This document shows, in pieces, positions 15,334 to 27,314 of a stretch of 64,000 nucleotides of DNA. The notes under the pieces were generated by a model, which was not told the origin of the DNA, did not search any database, and saw only the letters and a list, made by a program, of their open reading frames with translations. The stretch is from Liolophura sinensis (taxonomy: Eukaryota > Mollusca > Polyplacophora > Chitonida > Chitonidae). How positions within the stretch are numbered: the stretch's first letter is position 1; each line of letters opens with the position of its first letter. The position numbers were made by a program, and so were the translations under genes. Where the stretch lies: NCBI RefSeq assembly GCF_032854445.1, contig NC_088300.1, positions 56,330,984 through 56,394,983 on the forward strand, given 5' to 3'.

Positions 15334-17399
15334 TAACTGACATCAAACCAGATATCAGATATTTTTATATTTCTAAAATGTGTTCATTACAACAAATATC
15401 TTCGAAACTCTTGACAGTTATTAATTCTTCATTAAATGTGGTTTAAATTCAAAATTAAGACATGTAAAAAGTTTTACACCAGTTCTTGAAAAAAATATTT
15501 CCAGGGTTTAACCACAAGATTCCAGTCTTATCAAATGTTGCTAACTACAACACTATGTTTTATTGACATGGTTCAGGCTTCTGAATCCTTAATAAGCACA
15601 TTTTCTTAATTTAAAATGGAAAATGCAAAGTAAATTAAATGTAAAATTCAGAGAGTAATTAAAAGAATTACACTTGTTCACAGCTAAGAATTTTGTTTTA
15701 CAGCAGTGAATTTTTTTAATTTCACGGGAATGGTGTATATTTCTGCAGTAAATAAAATGCACTTCATGGTAAAAACTACTATGTCAAATTTTACTGTTTC
15801 CCCTCCCCATGCATGCACTGAGAGGTACTGTGCTATACTGACAAAACAACCCAGCATTTGCCTGAGGACTAAAACTAACAAAAACCTGCAAAGATAAAGA
15901 AACTAAATCCCCACTCTATAATCTATCTATGCATCACCCCCAGGCTGTTTGAGACTTTGCAGCAATGTGGAGTAGCCACTGATTGTTCGTACTAGAGCGT
16001 TTATATTCCATGGCAAGACTTTCAGTAGTGTCACTACTCTCAGCTTTGAGTCTAAGCCTTTCTTAAGCTCCTTACGTGGGAGAGTTTAGCTCTAGTTCTT
16101 AGCCGGCTTTTTATCTGTCTTAACCGAAAGGATTTCTCCTAGGAATATAGTTTCGTAAAATTTGATGTTATTAAACCTGCAAAATGAGCCTGGTCTGAAT
16201 CCAACTCGACCCACTGGAGGTCTAGGCGGTCTTTTCAGGCAGTGAAGAAAGGAATATAAAAAAGCCTTTACACGACCTAGCTCAATAGTGTACACGACCA
16301 AACAGTAGAGTATCAATAGGGCTTGTTGAACCGAGCGAGCCTTACAAAGCAATAATGAAGTACAGCCGACCGCTTTCATGAAGTCCAGCAACACGCACAA
16401 TGGCCTTCGACAACTCCACAACTTGTGACCCGGGCAGAATTCACAAAACAGGACATTGCAATCAAAAAAACATCTTATCTATTTGCTCACCCCAAAAAAT
16501 TCTTTAACCATTTCCCCGCGTAAAGGAATAATGGTGTGTAAATAAATGGCTCAGTAAATGCTGCTTTGTTTCGCTCGTGGGGCGCGTCTTCGAAATGTGA
16601 CAACTTTATTTGTAATCGCCATCAGCAGTTTTATCAAGCGACTACTGATTGTTTTCCCTGGCTCAGTAAAAGCCAGGGGTGTAAGTAACGCTGAGATGAC
16701 CACTGGCGAGTCTACGGCTCAATCTCAATGACCGTGTGACGATAAAATAAATTTAATGTCCCAAGAAGCCATAAAACTGACAGCCTGATAAAAGCGACAA
16801 TGGAGTGTTAAGGGCCAAGCCACGCGACTCGCTACTCGCGAGCAAATTCGATTATGACCAACCAGGCCATTAAATTCCCATAAAATGTCACTATCTACAA
16901 TCCGCTACAATAACTGTAACACTTGTTCTCCTCCGCCTCCATATTTTATGATGTATCTCTCCCGACAACCGCCGAGTGCGCGTCGGTGGCCCGACCCGTC
17001 GCTTCTTTCCGGGCAGTGAAAAAAAACTTAGGAAGTTTATGGTGTATAAGTTAAATATTTACACAGCGATCTAAAGCTGAGCAGGCCGACTTGAGCAATT
17101 TTAGGGGATTTAAAACGAAGCCGAAGATATTGAACAAAGTTTTTAATGAACAGCAAAGCTAATTATCCGTGCAGGATATAGTCCGGTGTCTATGGTGCAA
17201 GCATCAGTTAAAAAGTGAATGGCAAAGACAGTGTCAAACGTCAGCATTTGCGGAGATTTTCATGGTAAAACTCGGGAAAGCTTGGAATAAACATTGTCAT
17301 AAGATAAAGTAAACATACCGATGGAGGCTGAGAATCCGACAAGCTGCAGGACAAGTAGAAGTTGCCACGGCTTAAGGCGGTCCATCTTTACGAGCGAAC
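4837..17399 (-). CDS. FGFRL1: FGFRL1, 5' part of gene (signal peptide and first Ig domain)
   Basis: Two minus-strand exons join in phase (17385-17319, then 5109-4837) to give 113 codons. The product starts MDRLKPWQLLLVLQLVGFSA, a short cationic start plus a hydrophobic leucine-rich core, so it is a signal peptide. One I-set immunoglobulin domain follows (residues about 28-113) with Cys47, Trp59 and Cys95 and the DAGLYVC signature. The phrases GPPR, IHQGWERFKV, KIKE and CKAINGFGS match the first Ig domain of vertebrate FGFRL1, the kinase-less FGF receptor homologue at the plasma membrane that binds FGF and heparan sulfate and takes part in cell adhesion. The exon plan (signal peptide, then a whole Ig domain, phase-1 junctions) also fits. 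Ig2, Ig3, the transmembrane segment and the tail are not in this window and should lie left of base 1. It could be another FGFR-family Ig protein, but the match is closest to FGFRL1. Confidence 0.85.
8565..10226. repeat. Minisatellite/satellite-like array, 107-bp unit
   Basis: There are roughly 15 tandem copies of a unit of about 107 bp that starts aatcaactgaccaagtcct and includes cttgcagaacctatgtataa, ccccaatcctacaactgag and ccttacaacacagcatatat. Spacing is directly visible: the block tgtgcaacatcacatcctta recurs at 9047 and 9154. The central copies are most alike; the outer copies and those at 9540-9830 carry deletions. The array lies in the 12.2 kb FGFRL1 intron. Confidence 0.92.
15285..15331. 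repeat. (TA)n microsatellite
   Basis: An uninterrupted TA dinucleotide run of about 47 bp lies in the FGFRL1 intron. Confidence 0.95.
17319..17399 (-). CDS. FGFRL1: FGFRL1 start-codon exon (signal peptide)
   Basis: The ATG is at 17385-17383, reading leftward. There are 22 full codons plus one base, then the donor GTATGT starting at 17318. A good acceptor (pyrimidine tract, ctccag) ends at 17400, so the exon begins at 17399 with 14 bases of 5' UTR before the ATG. The transcript therefore has at least one untranslated exon further right. The hydrophobic stretch LLLVLQLVGFSA is the signal-peptide core. Confidence 0.8.
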
Positions 17400-19170
17400 C
17401 TGGAGTAGAAAATGAAGCAGATTTATAGCATATGTATCCAAGGTTTGACCGGCAGGTGCGTGTTTGGTGCGTTCTCCATAACTACTGATTACCTCAGAGC
17501 ATCCTAGACAGCAATCGCCTGAGAACTATGTGGTCAGATTTGAAGTCGTCCCCACAACGTACAAACCCGTTGGTTCGTGTCAATCTAGGTTGTCGTAGTC
17601 TAAAACTCACGGTCCGCGCGGACAAGACCTGCCGGGGTGTTGTATGGATACCTGTTCAAGGAAGACCAACTCTCTGTCACAGTTCTGCTGTACAGCCACT
17701 GCTCGACAATTCTGCTATGAACTGTCATACCACTGCACAGCACTACAGCTATGTTATGGTCAGTTTATGAGCGCGATAAAGACAAGGGGAATCAAAGCGC
17801 GTTGGCCTGGCCGGGTAATTGATTGAGTTTGTATGAAGGGAAGTGGTTGGCTCCAGTGTGCCCCGATCTAGCCCGACTGCCTGTTTACCTCTCCCTGTTG
17901 AACGTTCGTCAACTCTGTCAACTTTACCTGGCCACGAACGAAATAGGAAACTAGATCAACTCATAGCGCATATTTCTCCCCTTAGCCCTATACTGTAGCC
18001 TTACACGTATCCAGTCAAAGAGAGAACTCCAGCACAACTTCGATATTACATACAGATCTGCTAAAGCGAGCGTCTGATCAGTTGTCATGCAGACAGAATT
18101 GTAATGGTATACCTGTGACTGGGTGTCTCTCTAAATCCCATCCATGGCGAGCTAATATATCGTCCCCAGCGCACCAAGTATATAGACTGTCGATTAATAA
18201 GTGTACATTCCAATAAAGATTAGAGCTGTTCAGGAGGCAAACACGGTTACACAAGTCCGGGGGTAGTTAGTTCCTGGTTAACTCATCGCTGCCTGACTGG
18301 TCGAGTCTGCTGCCTGTACTGAGTGAGAGCCAGTGACGGGCCGGCTCGTCCCCTACTCTCGAGCGCGGTCAGTATAATCCAGTGTTTGCTTTAGGGACGT
18401 ACAGCGCGAGAGACAAGGCATGCGTGCACCACCCATAACTGATGTAAACTTTGCATCAAAGAAAGAAACCTTTTAACACAAACATTAAGTTATGATGTCG
18501 GAAATTCTTCCGTTGCTTTTCAACGAATCTATAATTAACAACATTTATATACGGAAGGCCCACCCTTAATGAAGTCGCTTACTGTATATGCACACTCCTA
18601 TCTATTGGCCTGGGGAGCGACTGATTCATGTGTTACACACTATACACCGTTTCATCTGAACATCGATGAAACTTTGGCAATAAAGCACTTGTTGACGAGG
18701 GTTGGATAACGCACCTCAATAATCTCTGTCCAGTCTAGGCTCCGGGCTATTTTCTACTTAAGCTCAACTGAGGATTGAAAGGGAAAGTCTCATTATCATA
18801 TAAAGCAGATCTTTGGTCCCTTCTATATGAAAGGACGGTCAGCCAATCAGTTTTCAATGAAGTAAGTGAAACCCTGACGAAGTTGCAATGAAAGGCGTGA
18901 CACGCTTGACATGTCGCTTTCGAGCGGCTTTGCTGTTAGGACTAGCTGGCCGCCTCCGTCCCCCTATGTGTGTGCCTGGGTTTGTGGGCTCTGCCCCCGG
19001 GGCTAGCCACTGCGAGAAAACACGTCATTAGCAAACAACAATAGTGGTCAGCTGGCGTCCACTCGACTAGGGCCGGGTTCGGTGTTCGTCCGGTCAGATG
19101 TAAGATTGGGTATACGACATCTGGAAACCAAAGTTTTAGAAGCGCATATATACTTTGCTGGTGTACTTAC

Positions 19171-19171
19171 C
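19171..19171 (-). promoter_or_regulatory. Candidate donor of an upstream untranslated FGFRL1 exon
   Basis: Reading the minus strand, the sequence CTCGATG followed by GTAAGTA at 19170 is a near-consensus 5' splice site. It could join to the acceptor at 17400 across a 1.77 kb intron. The start-codon exon clearly has an acceptor, so an untranslated exon must exist somewhere to the right; this is the best donor I noticed. It is an inference only, and no promoter element was identified. Confidence 0.25.
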
Positions 19172-19870
19172 ATCGAGTTGAGCGTTAAAAAGTACAAAGT
19201 GTATCTCCGAAACCCTTCCCGATTTTTACACGCGTGAACCAAGTGCCAGTAGGTGGAGCTGTGGGGCCATAGTATAAATCATCTACTGATCCACGTTTTT
19301 CCACGTGCTGCTATGATAGTACGGAGGCCTTCCGCTCTCAAATATACCGGCTCTTGTGTAATGTGGTTGGGCGAGGAGCCGGCCTAGCGTGTTGACCATT
19401 GCCCGTGGGTATAGAATTACGGGGGTAGGGGACACGGATGATATAAGGTATCCGCACAGATTATAGACTGCACGTAACCCGGACAAAGCTCACAAGTAAC
19501 ACAATACACCCACGGAGCAGTCCGGCCACCTTCGTATTGAAATCGGCGCACTTTTGCACATCTTACGTTTCAAATAATTCCAATGTTGTATTCGCTAACC
19601 ATGCCCTTGTCAGGGGGTTTGGATCCCTCTGCCCAGTTCTAAGTTTTACTTTCCGACAATAAGGTCCTGTCGAGGGACTGATACCAAGGCACCTATAGCC
19701 TTCACGCGACGCCTTGTTAACTCGATAAACTAAAGCCGTATTTAGTTTGTATAATAGCGCGAATGTGTTCAGGTAACATAATACTGTTTCCGGACGATTT
19801 CAAGCGCATGCAGAGATTATCTTCTATGTGAAAAAAAAAATGTAGGATGCGGATGGTCTTGAGTTTCTTC

Positions 19871-20006
19871 TGGGCTCTTTAAGGTTTCAAGGCACCATAA
19901 TGCTGACCGCCGTCGTCAGAGTGAAATGTTCGGAGTACGGCGTAAAACAACAGTCTAAATAAATAACTAACTGAATAACTAACTAACTAAATAAATAAAT
20001 AAACAA
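19871..20006 (+). mobile_element. V-SINE 3' fragment
   Basis: A 5'-truncated copy holds the SINE 3' block (ggcaccataatgctgaccgc, cgtcgtcagagtgaaatgtt, gagtacggcgtaaaac) followed by a taaataaataac-type A-rich tail. Confidence 0.75.
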
Positions 20007-21253
20007 ATATAAACATTAAGAATCTAATGGAGTACACAAAGAAATTTATACAACACACGTTTTACATAACAACAGTGTAAATAATTTCCCTGCGCGAGAT
20101 TATATTTTTATAACGCCTGTATAGATGGGACGACGATGTGTTTTACTAAACTGTGACGTATTTTATTTGTATCGATATTTAAAACATGTTCCTTCCATAT
20201 AGTTAATTTCAAGAGCTCTGAGGTGAGTATATGTATAATACGTATAGTACTCGATGTGACCCCCCACCATGCATGTGGGTATGACGTGCGCATAAACGTC
20301 TGTCAGTAAACCCCCAATCTGAAGGAAAGATCGACCCTATGTAAGCATATACGTGGAATGCAACACTCAAATTCAGCAGCATTAATGGTATAATGCAATT
20401 GTATATTAATTATTGGTGATGTTAGAAAGGAAGTATAGAATCAATTTGCAAGTTGATTTATAACAATATTTATGTGCTATAAAAAAGTTAATATATTCAA
20501 ATACATTTTGTAGAATTTTAGAAGAATGCTTTAATCTAACTTCCACATATAGATAATAATATCACATCTGTTTGTTAATTTCAGACAACATTTTATCTAA
20601 TATAGAGCAGAAGGAGACTTTATAGCTTTAAAGATACACGACTTCCGTATTTTGGTCCTGGTCCACAATTTTCAAAACCTCAGGTATATATCTACGCCAT
20701 GCAAACGTATCATTTGAATGGTTTACATATATAGCCTGTATTATTTACGCAGGTATTTACGTGCATTCTTGACAAACTATGCATAAATATAAGATTTCAA
20801 TAAACAACACCTGGCAAGATGCCGAAGGATTAACGCGTGTGATACATTTATTAACTTGCTTAGTTAAGGGAATTAATACGTATTGATAAACCGTTTAGTA
20901 TACAAACGCGCTTTACATAAGCCCCGCCTTTTGTACCAACCGGTGCACGTATTACTGGATAATTCGATATATACATGTAAATACAATATGTTGGTATGAG
21001 TAAATATTCAGTACCAGTAAAGCATATACTCATTTGTACGTCACGTGCATAGTTTTTATCACGAGAAAATTAATCAGCACTTGTGAAATTACAGCTGTAT
21101 GTATGGTGTGTATACGAATAAAAAATTTCAAGTGACTGTTACAGTTAGACGAATGCAATCCAAAAGCCTAAGCGAAAAAATCTTAAATATTTGTAAAGTG
21201 AGCCAAAATTTCGTATGCGTGTATCAGGCGCCCAGCAGCAATATGTGAGAGAG

Positions 21254-21257
<4 letters not shown>

Positions 21258-21314
<57 letters not shown>
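21258..21314. repeat. (TA)n microsatellite
   Basis: An uninterrupted TA run of about 56 bp lies in intergenic sequence. Confidence 0.95.
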
Positions 21315-21317
<3 letters not shown>

Positions 21318-22321
21318 GTAACAAAACCATGCGTTTCTGAAAGTCAACACGAGCTTGAATGAACAATAGGTGTAGCATAATTTTGTATTCGTGTGTTTAT
21401 TTTACTTGTGCTCTATAATTTTGTATATATGGCCTGCACGATATTATATTCTCTTCCGTATATCAGCGACATACATGTACATGTATTATCTGACGATGTC
21501 TCATGGCATGTATTCAGGCTAGATAGATAAATGCACCATTAATGCAATCAATACCAATTAGTATAAAAAGGAACAACAATTAAGTTGACACAGACAGTAA
21601 TGTCATACATGTGTCATATAAAGTATCACAATGAAATTGATATCGTTGTTTAGTTACAATTAAGCGTCAATTGTATCCCGGAATCTCAGTGTTGTACATT
21701 GCAATTAAGGCAATTAAGCTTTTGAGCCTGCACATCGAGCGACAACAGTAACAATGCTGCCAATGAAGAATCTTTGTAGCTGTGTCAGTATAGGTATGAA
21801 CACCACGAGCTGCATGCATGCGAAATAATACACTGATCAGATAAGGAAATAGTGCTGCCGCACTATCAAAAGTTTGATGGGGCTTGCATGATCAGTTTGG
21901 ACGAGAAAGAGAGCAGAGTTTACATAGGAAAACAAATGAAACAAATTCCAGATTAGCTGATGTCATATGATCCAGGCTGAAGATAAAGAAAACACTAAAA
22001 TGAAATGTATATCAGATGAAAGACCATTAAACACTGTCCATGAAAATAATTCAATTTATTTTATTTGGATTTTTCCAACCGTGTAGAATAGTTTTAAAAT
22101 ATCAGAATCAACCTTGATCTGTAGTGACCCAGAGGGTATCAGTTTCACAACATCCGTGTTTTTTCCTTGAAATAGTTCGTTAAAGGCCCATGTGGCCAGT
22201 GCATTCACAGATCTATATGTATATGCCATCAGAACCATGAAACCAAGCCATGTATAAATGGCAAAAAGCAGAAGTGACGTCACTGGCCCCAATATGGTCA
22301 GATATGGTATCCATAGAACCT

Positions 22322-22462
22322 ACTTCCTCTCCGGCCGTACGTGGGAAGGTCTGCCAACAATCTGCGGATAGTCGTGGGTTTCCTCCCACCATAGTGCTGG
22401 TCGCCGTCGTATAAGTTAAATACTCTTGAGTACGGCGTAAAACAATCAAACAAATAAACAGA
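22322..22462 (+). mobile_element. V-SINE, 5'-truncated copy
   Basis: It starts inside the tRNA-unrelated part (cttcctctccggccgtacgt) and lacks the ctctgcccggtttcc stretch. It ends with gagtacggcgtaaaacaatc and an aaataaac tail. Confidence 0.85.
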
Positions 22463-24470
22463 GCCCAAATTCTGGCTTGAAAAAAATCCCCCCCCCCCCA
22501 CAAAAAAAAAAAGAAAAATTCCAAATGGTTTGAAACGCAGATGGTACTGGTACTTTCAGCTAAGGTTTAATTCAGAACAGAGAACCGAATAACCGAATAT
22601 GTTAATCAGCTCGCACGACCTGCAGGATATTAAGCAAAGTATCATTTCGAGGGGCTCGCGGATTATCTCCGTGTGACTACAACGTATTCACAGAGTTTGG
22701 AACCCGTGGGTGCAATTAACGTGGCCTCCATGTTTATTTTAGCTGAACTGAGCTTCAAAATATTAGGCTACACTAATTGACAGTTAAAGTTCTTAACTGA
22801 TCACGACCCATGCAGTCAAACAGGTGGACATTATTTGATATATTGCGAACACATGGATATATATACTGTTCATTCTTTCAGTTCAGTTTGTCTTGCTTTT
22901 GTGAAAACAACACTGCACTAAAATCATGGTTGTCACTTAAAATGTTTATTTAGGAGATGATCTAATAACTGGAGACGCTGTTGTCATTTGTTGTGTCTAT
23001 TTTAAATAGGAAATTCCTGTTGGGGGATTTGTGCAGAGATAATGGCCGTGAGAACACTTCCCTGCTGACGACTGGAATGCCTGGTGAGTGCTTCATATTG
23101 CGGGCCTTCAGAATTTTCACAAACATAGATGTTAAAAGAACAGGATGACAGAAAAGCAGAACGTGCGTAGTTGACGGACGATAGCGTGGACACAGTGTGT
23201 GTATAATGTGGTATCGTAGATCGTAATCTGAGTCAAGTCTACATGATCACAACACCTCAGTCCGGACTGGCCCAATTCTTAATTTTTAGGGTCACGATTC
23301 GAGGTGTGTTATCTCTTTGGTTGGATTAAAGTTGAGTGAAACAAACAAACACAACTAATAACTGACAGGCAAAGAGTAGAAAAACAAACAGCGTCATCGG
23401 TGAAGCTGGGACTCTTAGAGATAAGGTGGGCCCTCTGGCAGACAGGTGAAGCGCTGGGTTATGTTCCGCACTGAGTAGGAGCTGAGAAGATGGCTACGGC
23501 CTTTCAAAGCCTTTTGCTGTCCACCGTTACCCATCGATGACTTCAAGTGCTCAAGAACACTTAGGGTTTTACTCATTCTGACAATCCTAGGGGAAATTCC
23601 TTGAAGCCGACCATCTTAGATTCCCCAAGCCCCCCTTATGGAGACAATTCTTAATACCTTTGTCCACTTCACTCCCTTTTGATGTACACGCTGACTTCAT
23701 GGTTTCACATGAAGGAAGCCAATTTATATCACACCAGGTGCACGAGGGACCAAGATATAGGTGGGTGCTAAGCTTAATGAATAATAACATCCAACAGGGG
23801 TCAACTGGGATGCGCTAATAGTATATAATATGAAATGGAAAACAATGTTATACAAGAGATCCAAATTAGTTTAGGTGACATGTGACATCAAATTAATTAT
23901 AGTCCTCACAGCGCATGTGTCGCTCACTTATAATGAGCCATACTCCTTACAGCACATGCATCGCTTTCTACCTACCAATGGAAAATTTTCTACACAAATC
24001 TTGAACAACGCCGATGTCACTGAGGTCACGGTGATGAAAAAAGGAATTCATGTGAGAAAACACAAACAATCTATCTTTACTTTATACTTTATACAAATGC
24101 ATTCTCTTTATCTAGAGTATGTACAATATGATTCTTACCAAAAGGTGAAACATTTTATTGATGAATGCTGATTAAGTAGTTCCGCGGGAGGAGACAAGTG
24201 ATGAGGCTAAGCCTAAAGAAGCCTACGTGCGTCTTACAGGCTCCAAAGGCCAAGTTTGTCTGGTGATGGCAGTGATGTAAAGCCAAGGTAAGAGTGGGAC
24301 GCAATGCGCCTGTAAGTGTTATGATAGTGAGCTTAAAGATGCTGAACGCAATGTCTTAACATATGCCTGATGGAATCTCCTGATGAACCATAAAGAACCC
24401 ATAGATGCCGAATCTCGTGAGAATAAAGGATGCTTCCTTTCCTGAACAGATATAACGCTTATTTAGAGAC
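22463..24470. other. Intergenic, no gene seen; left member of a dispersed repeat pair
   Basis: No domain-bearing open frame. About 23938-24262 resembles 61500-61790 in the same orientation (see the separate entry); the rest is unassigned. Confidence 0.5.
23938..24262 (+). repeat. Unclassified dispersed repeat, copy 1
   Basis: It shares ordered blocks with 61500-61790: cttacagc(a/g)catgc(a)tcgct, acagaaatcttgaac-like, tcacggtgatga, then a tttatctagagtatg-like block and a ggccaagtttgtct-like block. No coding potential is shared, so it is probably an old non-autonomous element. Confidence 0.6.
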
Positions 24471-24479
24471 TATTAATAA

Positions 24480-25012
24480 ATAATGTCTTATCAGGTGATG
24501 ATGTGGGTGATAATGTCTGATCATGTGACGACTTGGGTTATAATGTCTGATTATGTGATGATGTGAGTAAAAATGTCTGATCAGATGATGATGTGAGTTA
24601 CAATGTCTGATCAGGCGATGATGTGAGTTACAATGTCTGATCAGGCGATGATGTGAGTTACAATGTCTGATCAGGTGATGATGTGAGTTACAATGTCTGA
24701 TCAGGTGATGATGTGAGTTACAATGTCTGATCAGGTGATGATGTGAGTTACAATGTCTGATCAGGTGATGATGTGAGTTACAATGTCTGATCAGGTGATG
24801 ATGTAAGTTACAATGTCTGATCAGATGATGATGTGAGTTACAATTTCTGATCAGGTGATGATGTGAATTACAATGTCTGATCAGGTGATGATGTGAGTTA
24901 CAATGTCTGATCAGGTGATGATGTGAGTTACAATGTCTCATCAGGTGATGATGTGGGTTAAAATGTCTCATCATGTGATGATGTGAGTTACAATGTCTGA
25001 TCATGTGGTCAG
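24480..25012. repeat. Minisatellite, 30-bp unit
   Basis: About 18 copies of gatcaggtgatgatgtgagt plus tacaatgtct. The 30-bp period exactly matches half the 60-base line length, so the copies stack in columns. The minus-strand His/Arg-rich open frame across it is produced by the in-frame period. Confidence 0.95.
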
Positions 25013-26724
25013 GTGATTATGGTGATTAGCGCGTAATTGAGTTTTCGTTATGTGACCGTGTGGGATTAATTTTCGACGATATGATTCTTTGGCATAATGT
25101 TATGTTCGTGAATGGTCTAATGGTCCGATTGATTGTTCTGCATGATCATGTCGCCACTATACTCATCAATGTAACAGCGGGAAAGAGGATTCTTTTGCAA
25201 CCCCTTGTCCAAAGCACACCTGAAATCGGATTTTATTATCTTCAAAACAATTTCCGTTTCAAAACGAGATTAGGATTGATTTTTGACAAAATGTCTTACT
25301 CGAGACAGAATACTTTTAATATTTGGCAGAAATCCCATATCTTTTACCGATGGGAAATGCTGTTTGCTACCCGGTATAAAGCCCGCCAGATTTTCCGTGG
25401 CACTGTTCACCTCTTGTCTCGGAACTCGCATATAAGCGGATTATGATCAGGATGGCCTATATTTAATCCAGTTTACAAGACAGACACCAGGCTAATGGAA
25501 GCTGCTGAGTGGGGCTGATGTTATCTGCTTGGCCGGCTCGGACACAGGTGCGGTGAGTGGCCGGGGTCCACTTTGGGCAAGACGAAGGATCTTTCACTCG
25601 GATGGAATGAAACATCTTTAATGAATATCGGTTCGTTTGAAGTACAGGACTGACATCGTCCTCGTACCCGGTCTGAATAGAATATGGCGCTCTAAAATCA
25701 TAACTAGGTTAAATAAAATCAGTAGCTGACAAAAAGCTTGTCGTCGCTTGAAATGAAGCTTTTGTTCCCAATCTTATCAGTAATCTGACTTTTTAAGAGA
25801 TGTGGCTGTGATTAGGCGATGAAGTAACTGCAGCGGTCAGGCTATAGACATCGTAACAACCACCAGCACAAGAACAGCTGCCGCTGGCGAGCCAGGCTCT
25901 TTTTCCCGCGCCCCTATAGGCTCGCAGAGTTAACGTGTAACGCTATCTTATCGCCTGACATTTTATCTTTCCGGTCTTTAGGATTCTAAATCCTGAATCA
26001 TTTTAAGTTTTTAGCCAAATAGAATTTGACTGTGTAGATGAGTTGTGAGTGACAGGTTGTCAGTGAATGTGGCTGGTTCGGTCGGATCTGAGGCCTGGGT
26101 TGACTGACACGCCACCCAGTCCCGGCCACTTCACACCCTGCCCTCCAAACCTCTCTCAGCTCGAACTACAGACAATTATTCCGTCACCGCTGCGCATTAT
26201 TAACACCCAGTGAGTTTACCACTGCCGTCGGGGAAGGGCATTTAGTTATATAGGGTGGCCAAAGAACATGCTGTGTAAAATTGTGAGCAAGTGGAGAAAC
26301 AGCTAGAACGTTTTGGTGGAAGAAGCAAACCCATGCAGAATTGGCACTGAAGGGTAGCGCTATGTTCGATTTGATTTATCCCCTACCCAAATATAGGTTT
26401 CACAAAATGTTCCGTTATGAAAAGAGTGAGATAACAGATATAGTGGACATATAGAACACGCATGTCAGTGGCGTCACAAACTTCTTTGCACCCCAAACAC
26501 CGAATACATAAGCAAAGATTACAACAGAAAACTTACAAGAATTTCTTGTTAAAAACAGTTAGAAATAAAAACCACCTTTTTTGTAAAACAAAATAATAGG
26601 TATAAGTATAAAAAAACCCCTCGGTTTCACACCATGGACTTACAGCAAAGGTTGTCAATATGGTCAGTAAAAATACCACCACAAAGGAGCAAAAGCATTT
26701 AATGGATCTAGCTCATCCATCCCA
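25013..26724. other. Intergenic, no gene seen
   Basis: An open frame at 25060-25446 (plus) has no recognisable domain or splice context. A GC-richer patch at about 25.8-26.25 kb includes three clustered GATA-type sites (tatcttatcgcc and ttatctttcc near 25945-25975). This might be regulatory; nothing else supports it. Confidence 0.45.
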
Positions 26725-26734
26725 TTGAACGATC

Positions 26735-27200
26735 AACCGACTCATAACCCAATCAATGCATCATACAACCAATCCATCCGTGAACCAAGCAATGCATCAT
26801 ACAACCTATCCATCCGTGAACCGAGCAATACATCATACAACCAATCCATCGTGAACCAAGCAATACATCATACAACCAATCCATCCGTGAACCGAGCAAT
26901 GCATCATACAACCAATCCATCCGTGAACCGAGCAATACATCATACAACCAATCCATCCGTGAACCAAGCAATACATCATACAACCAATCCATCCGTGAAC
27001 CGAGCAATACATCATACAACCAATCCATCCGTGAACCAAGCAATGCATCATATAACCAATCCATCCGTGAAACCGAGCAATGCATCATACAAGCAATCCA
27101 TCCGTGAACCGAGCAATACAGCATACAACCAATCCATCCGTGAACTAAGCAATGCATCATACAACCAACCCATTCGAGTACCAATCAATGCATCATACAA
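26735..27200. repeat. Minisatellite, 36-bp unit
   Basis: About 12-13 copies of a 36-bp unit made of acaaccaatccatccgtgaa plus ccgagcaatacatcat, with occasional one-base indels (27067, 26850). Open frames on both strands are repeat artefacts. A SINE starts about 110 bp to the right. Confidence 0.93.
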
Positions 27201-27314
27201 CCTTGAGGCCAGATACTCCAGTGTGAAATTCTGCTTGGTATTCGAAGAGCTGGATTCGAACACGCGACCTCAAGGTTATGTTGCACAACGGGAAGATAAT
27301 TTTATGATCAACAC

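Larger units (their letters stand above)
5110..17318. other. FGFRL1 first coding intron
   Basis: Apart from the 107-bp array and a (TA)n run at 15285-15331, I see no exon, RNA gene or transposon coding sequence in this 12.2 kb. Short open frames here lack any recognisable domain. A relatively GC-rich patch near 12.7-13.05 kb and another near 14.05-14.28 kb stand out from the AT-rich background without an explanation I can support. Confidence 0.6.
17400..22321. other. Upstream region of FGFRL1, no coding gene seen
   Basis: This must contain the FGFRL1 promoter and at least one untranslated exon. CpG-containing, GC-richer sequence runs from about 17.4 to 19.7 kb (for example 18340-18420 and 18940-19040), unlike the AT-rich DNA beyond 20 kb. 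It also holds a SINE 3' fragment at 19871-20006 and a TA run. No TATA box or transcription start can be assigned confidently. Confidence 0.5.

Noticed and set aside
24459-25004. 181-codon His/Arg-rich open frame (minus)
   Set aside because: A product of the 30-bp tandem repeat, whose period is divisible by three.
25060-25446. 128-codon open frame (plus)
   Set aside because: No recognisable domain, no splice or promoter context; length is within chance for this composition.
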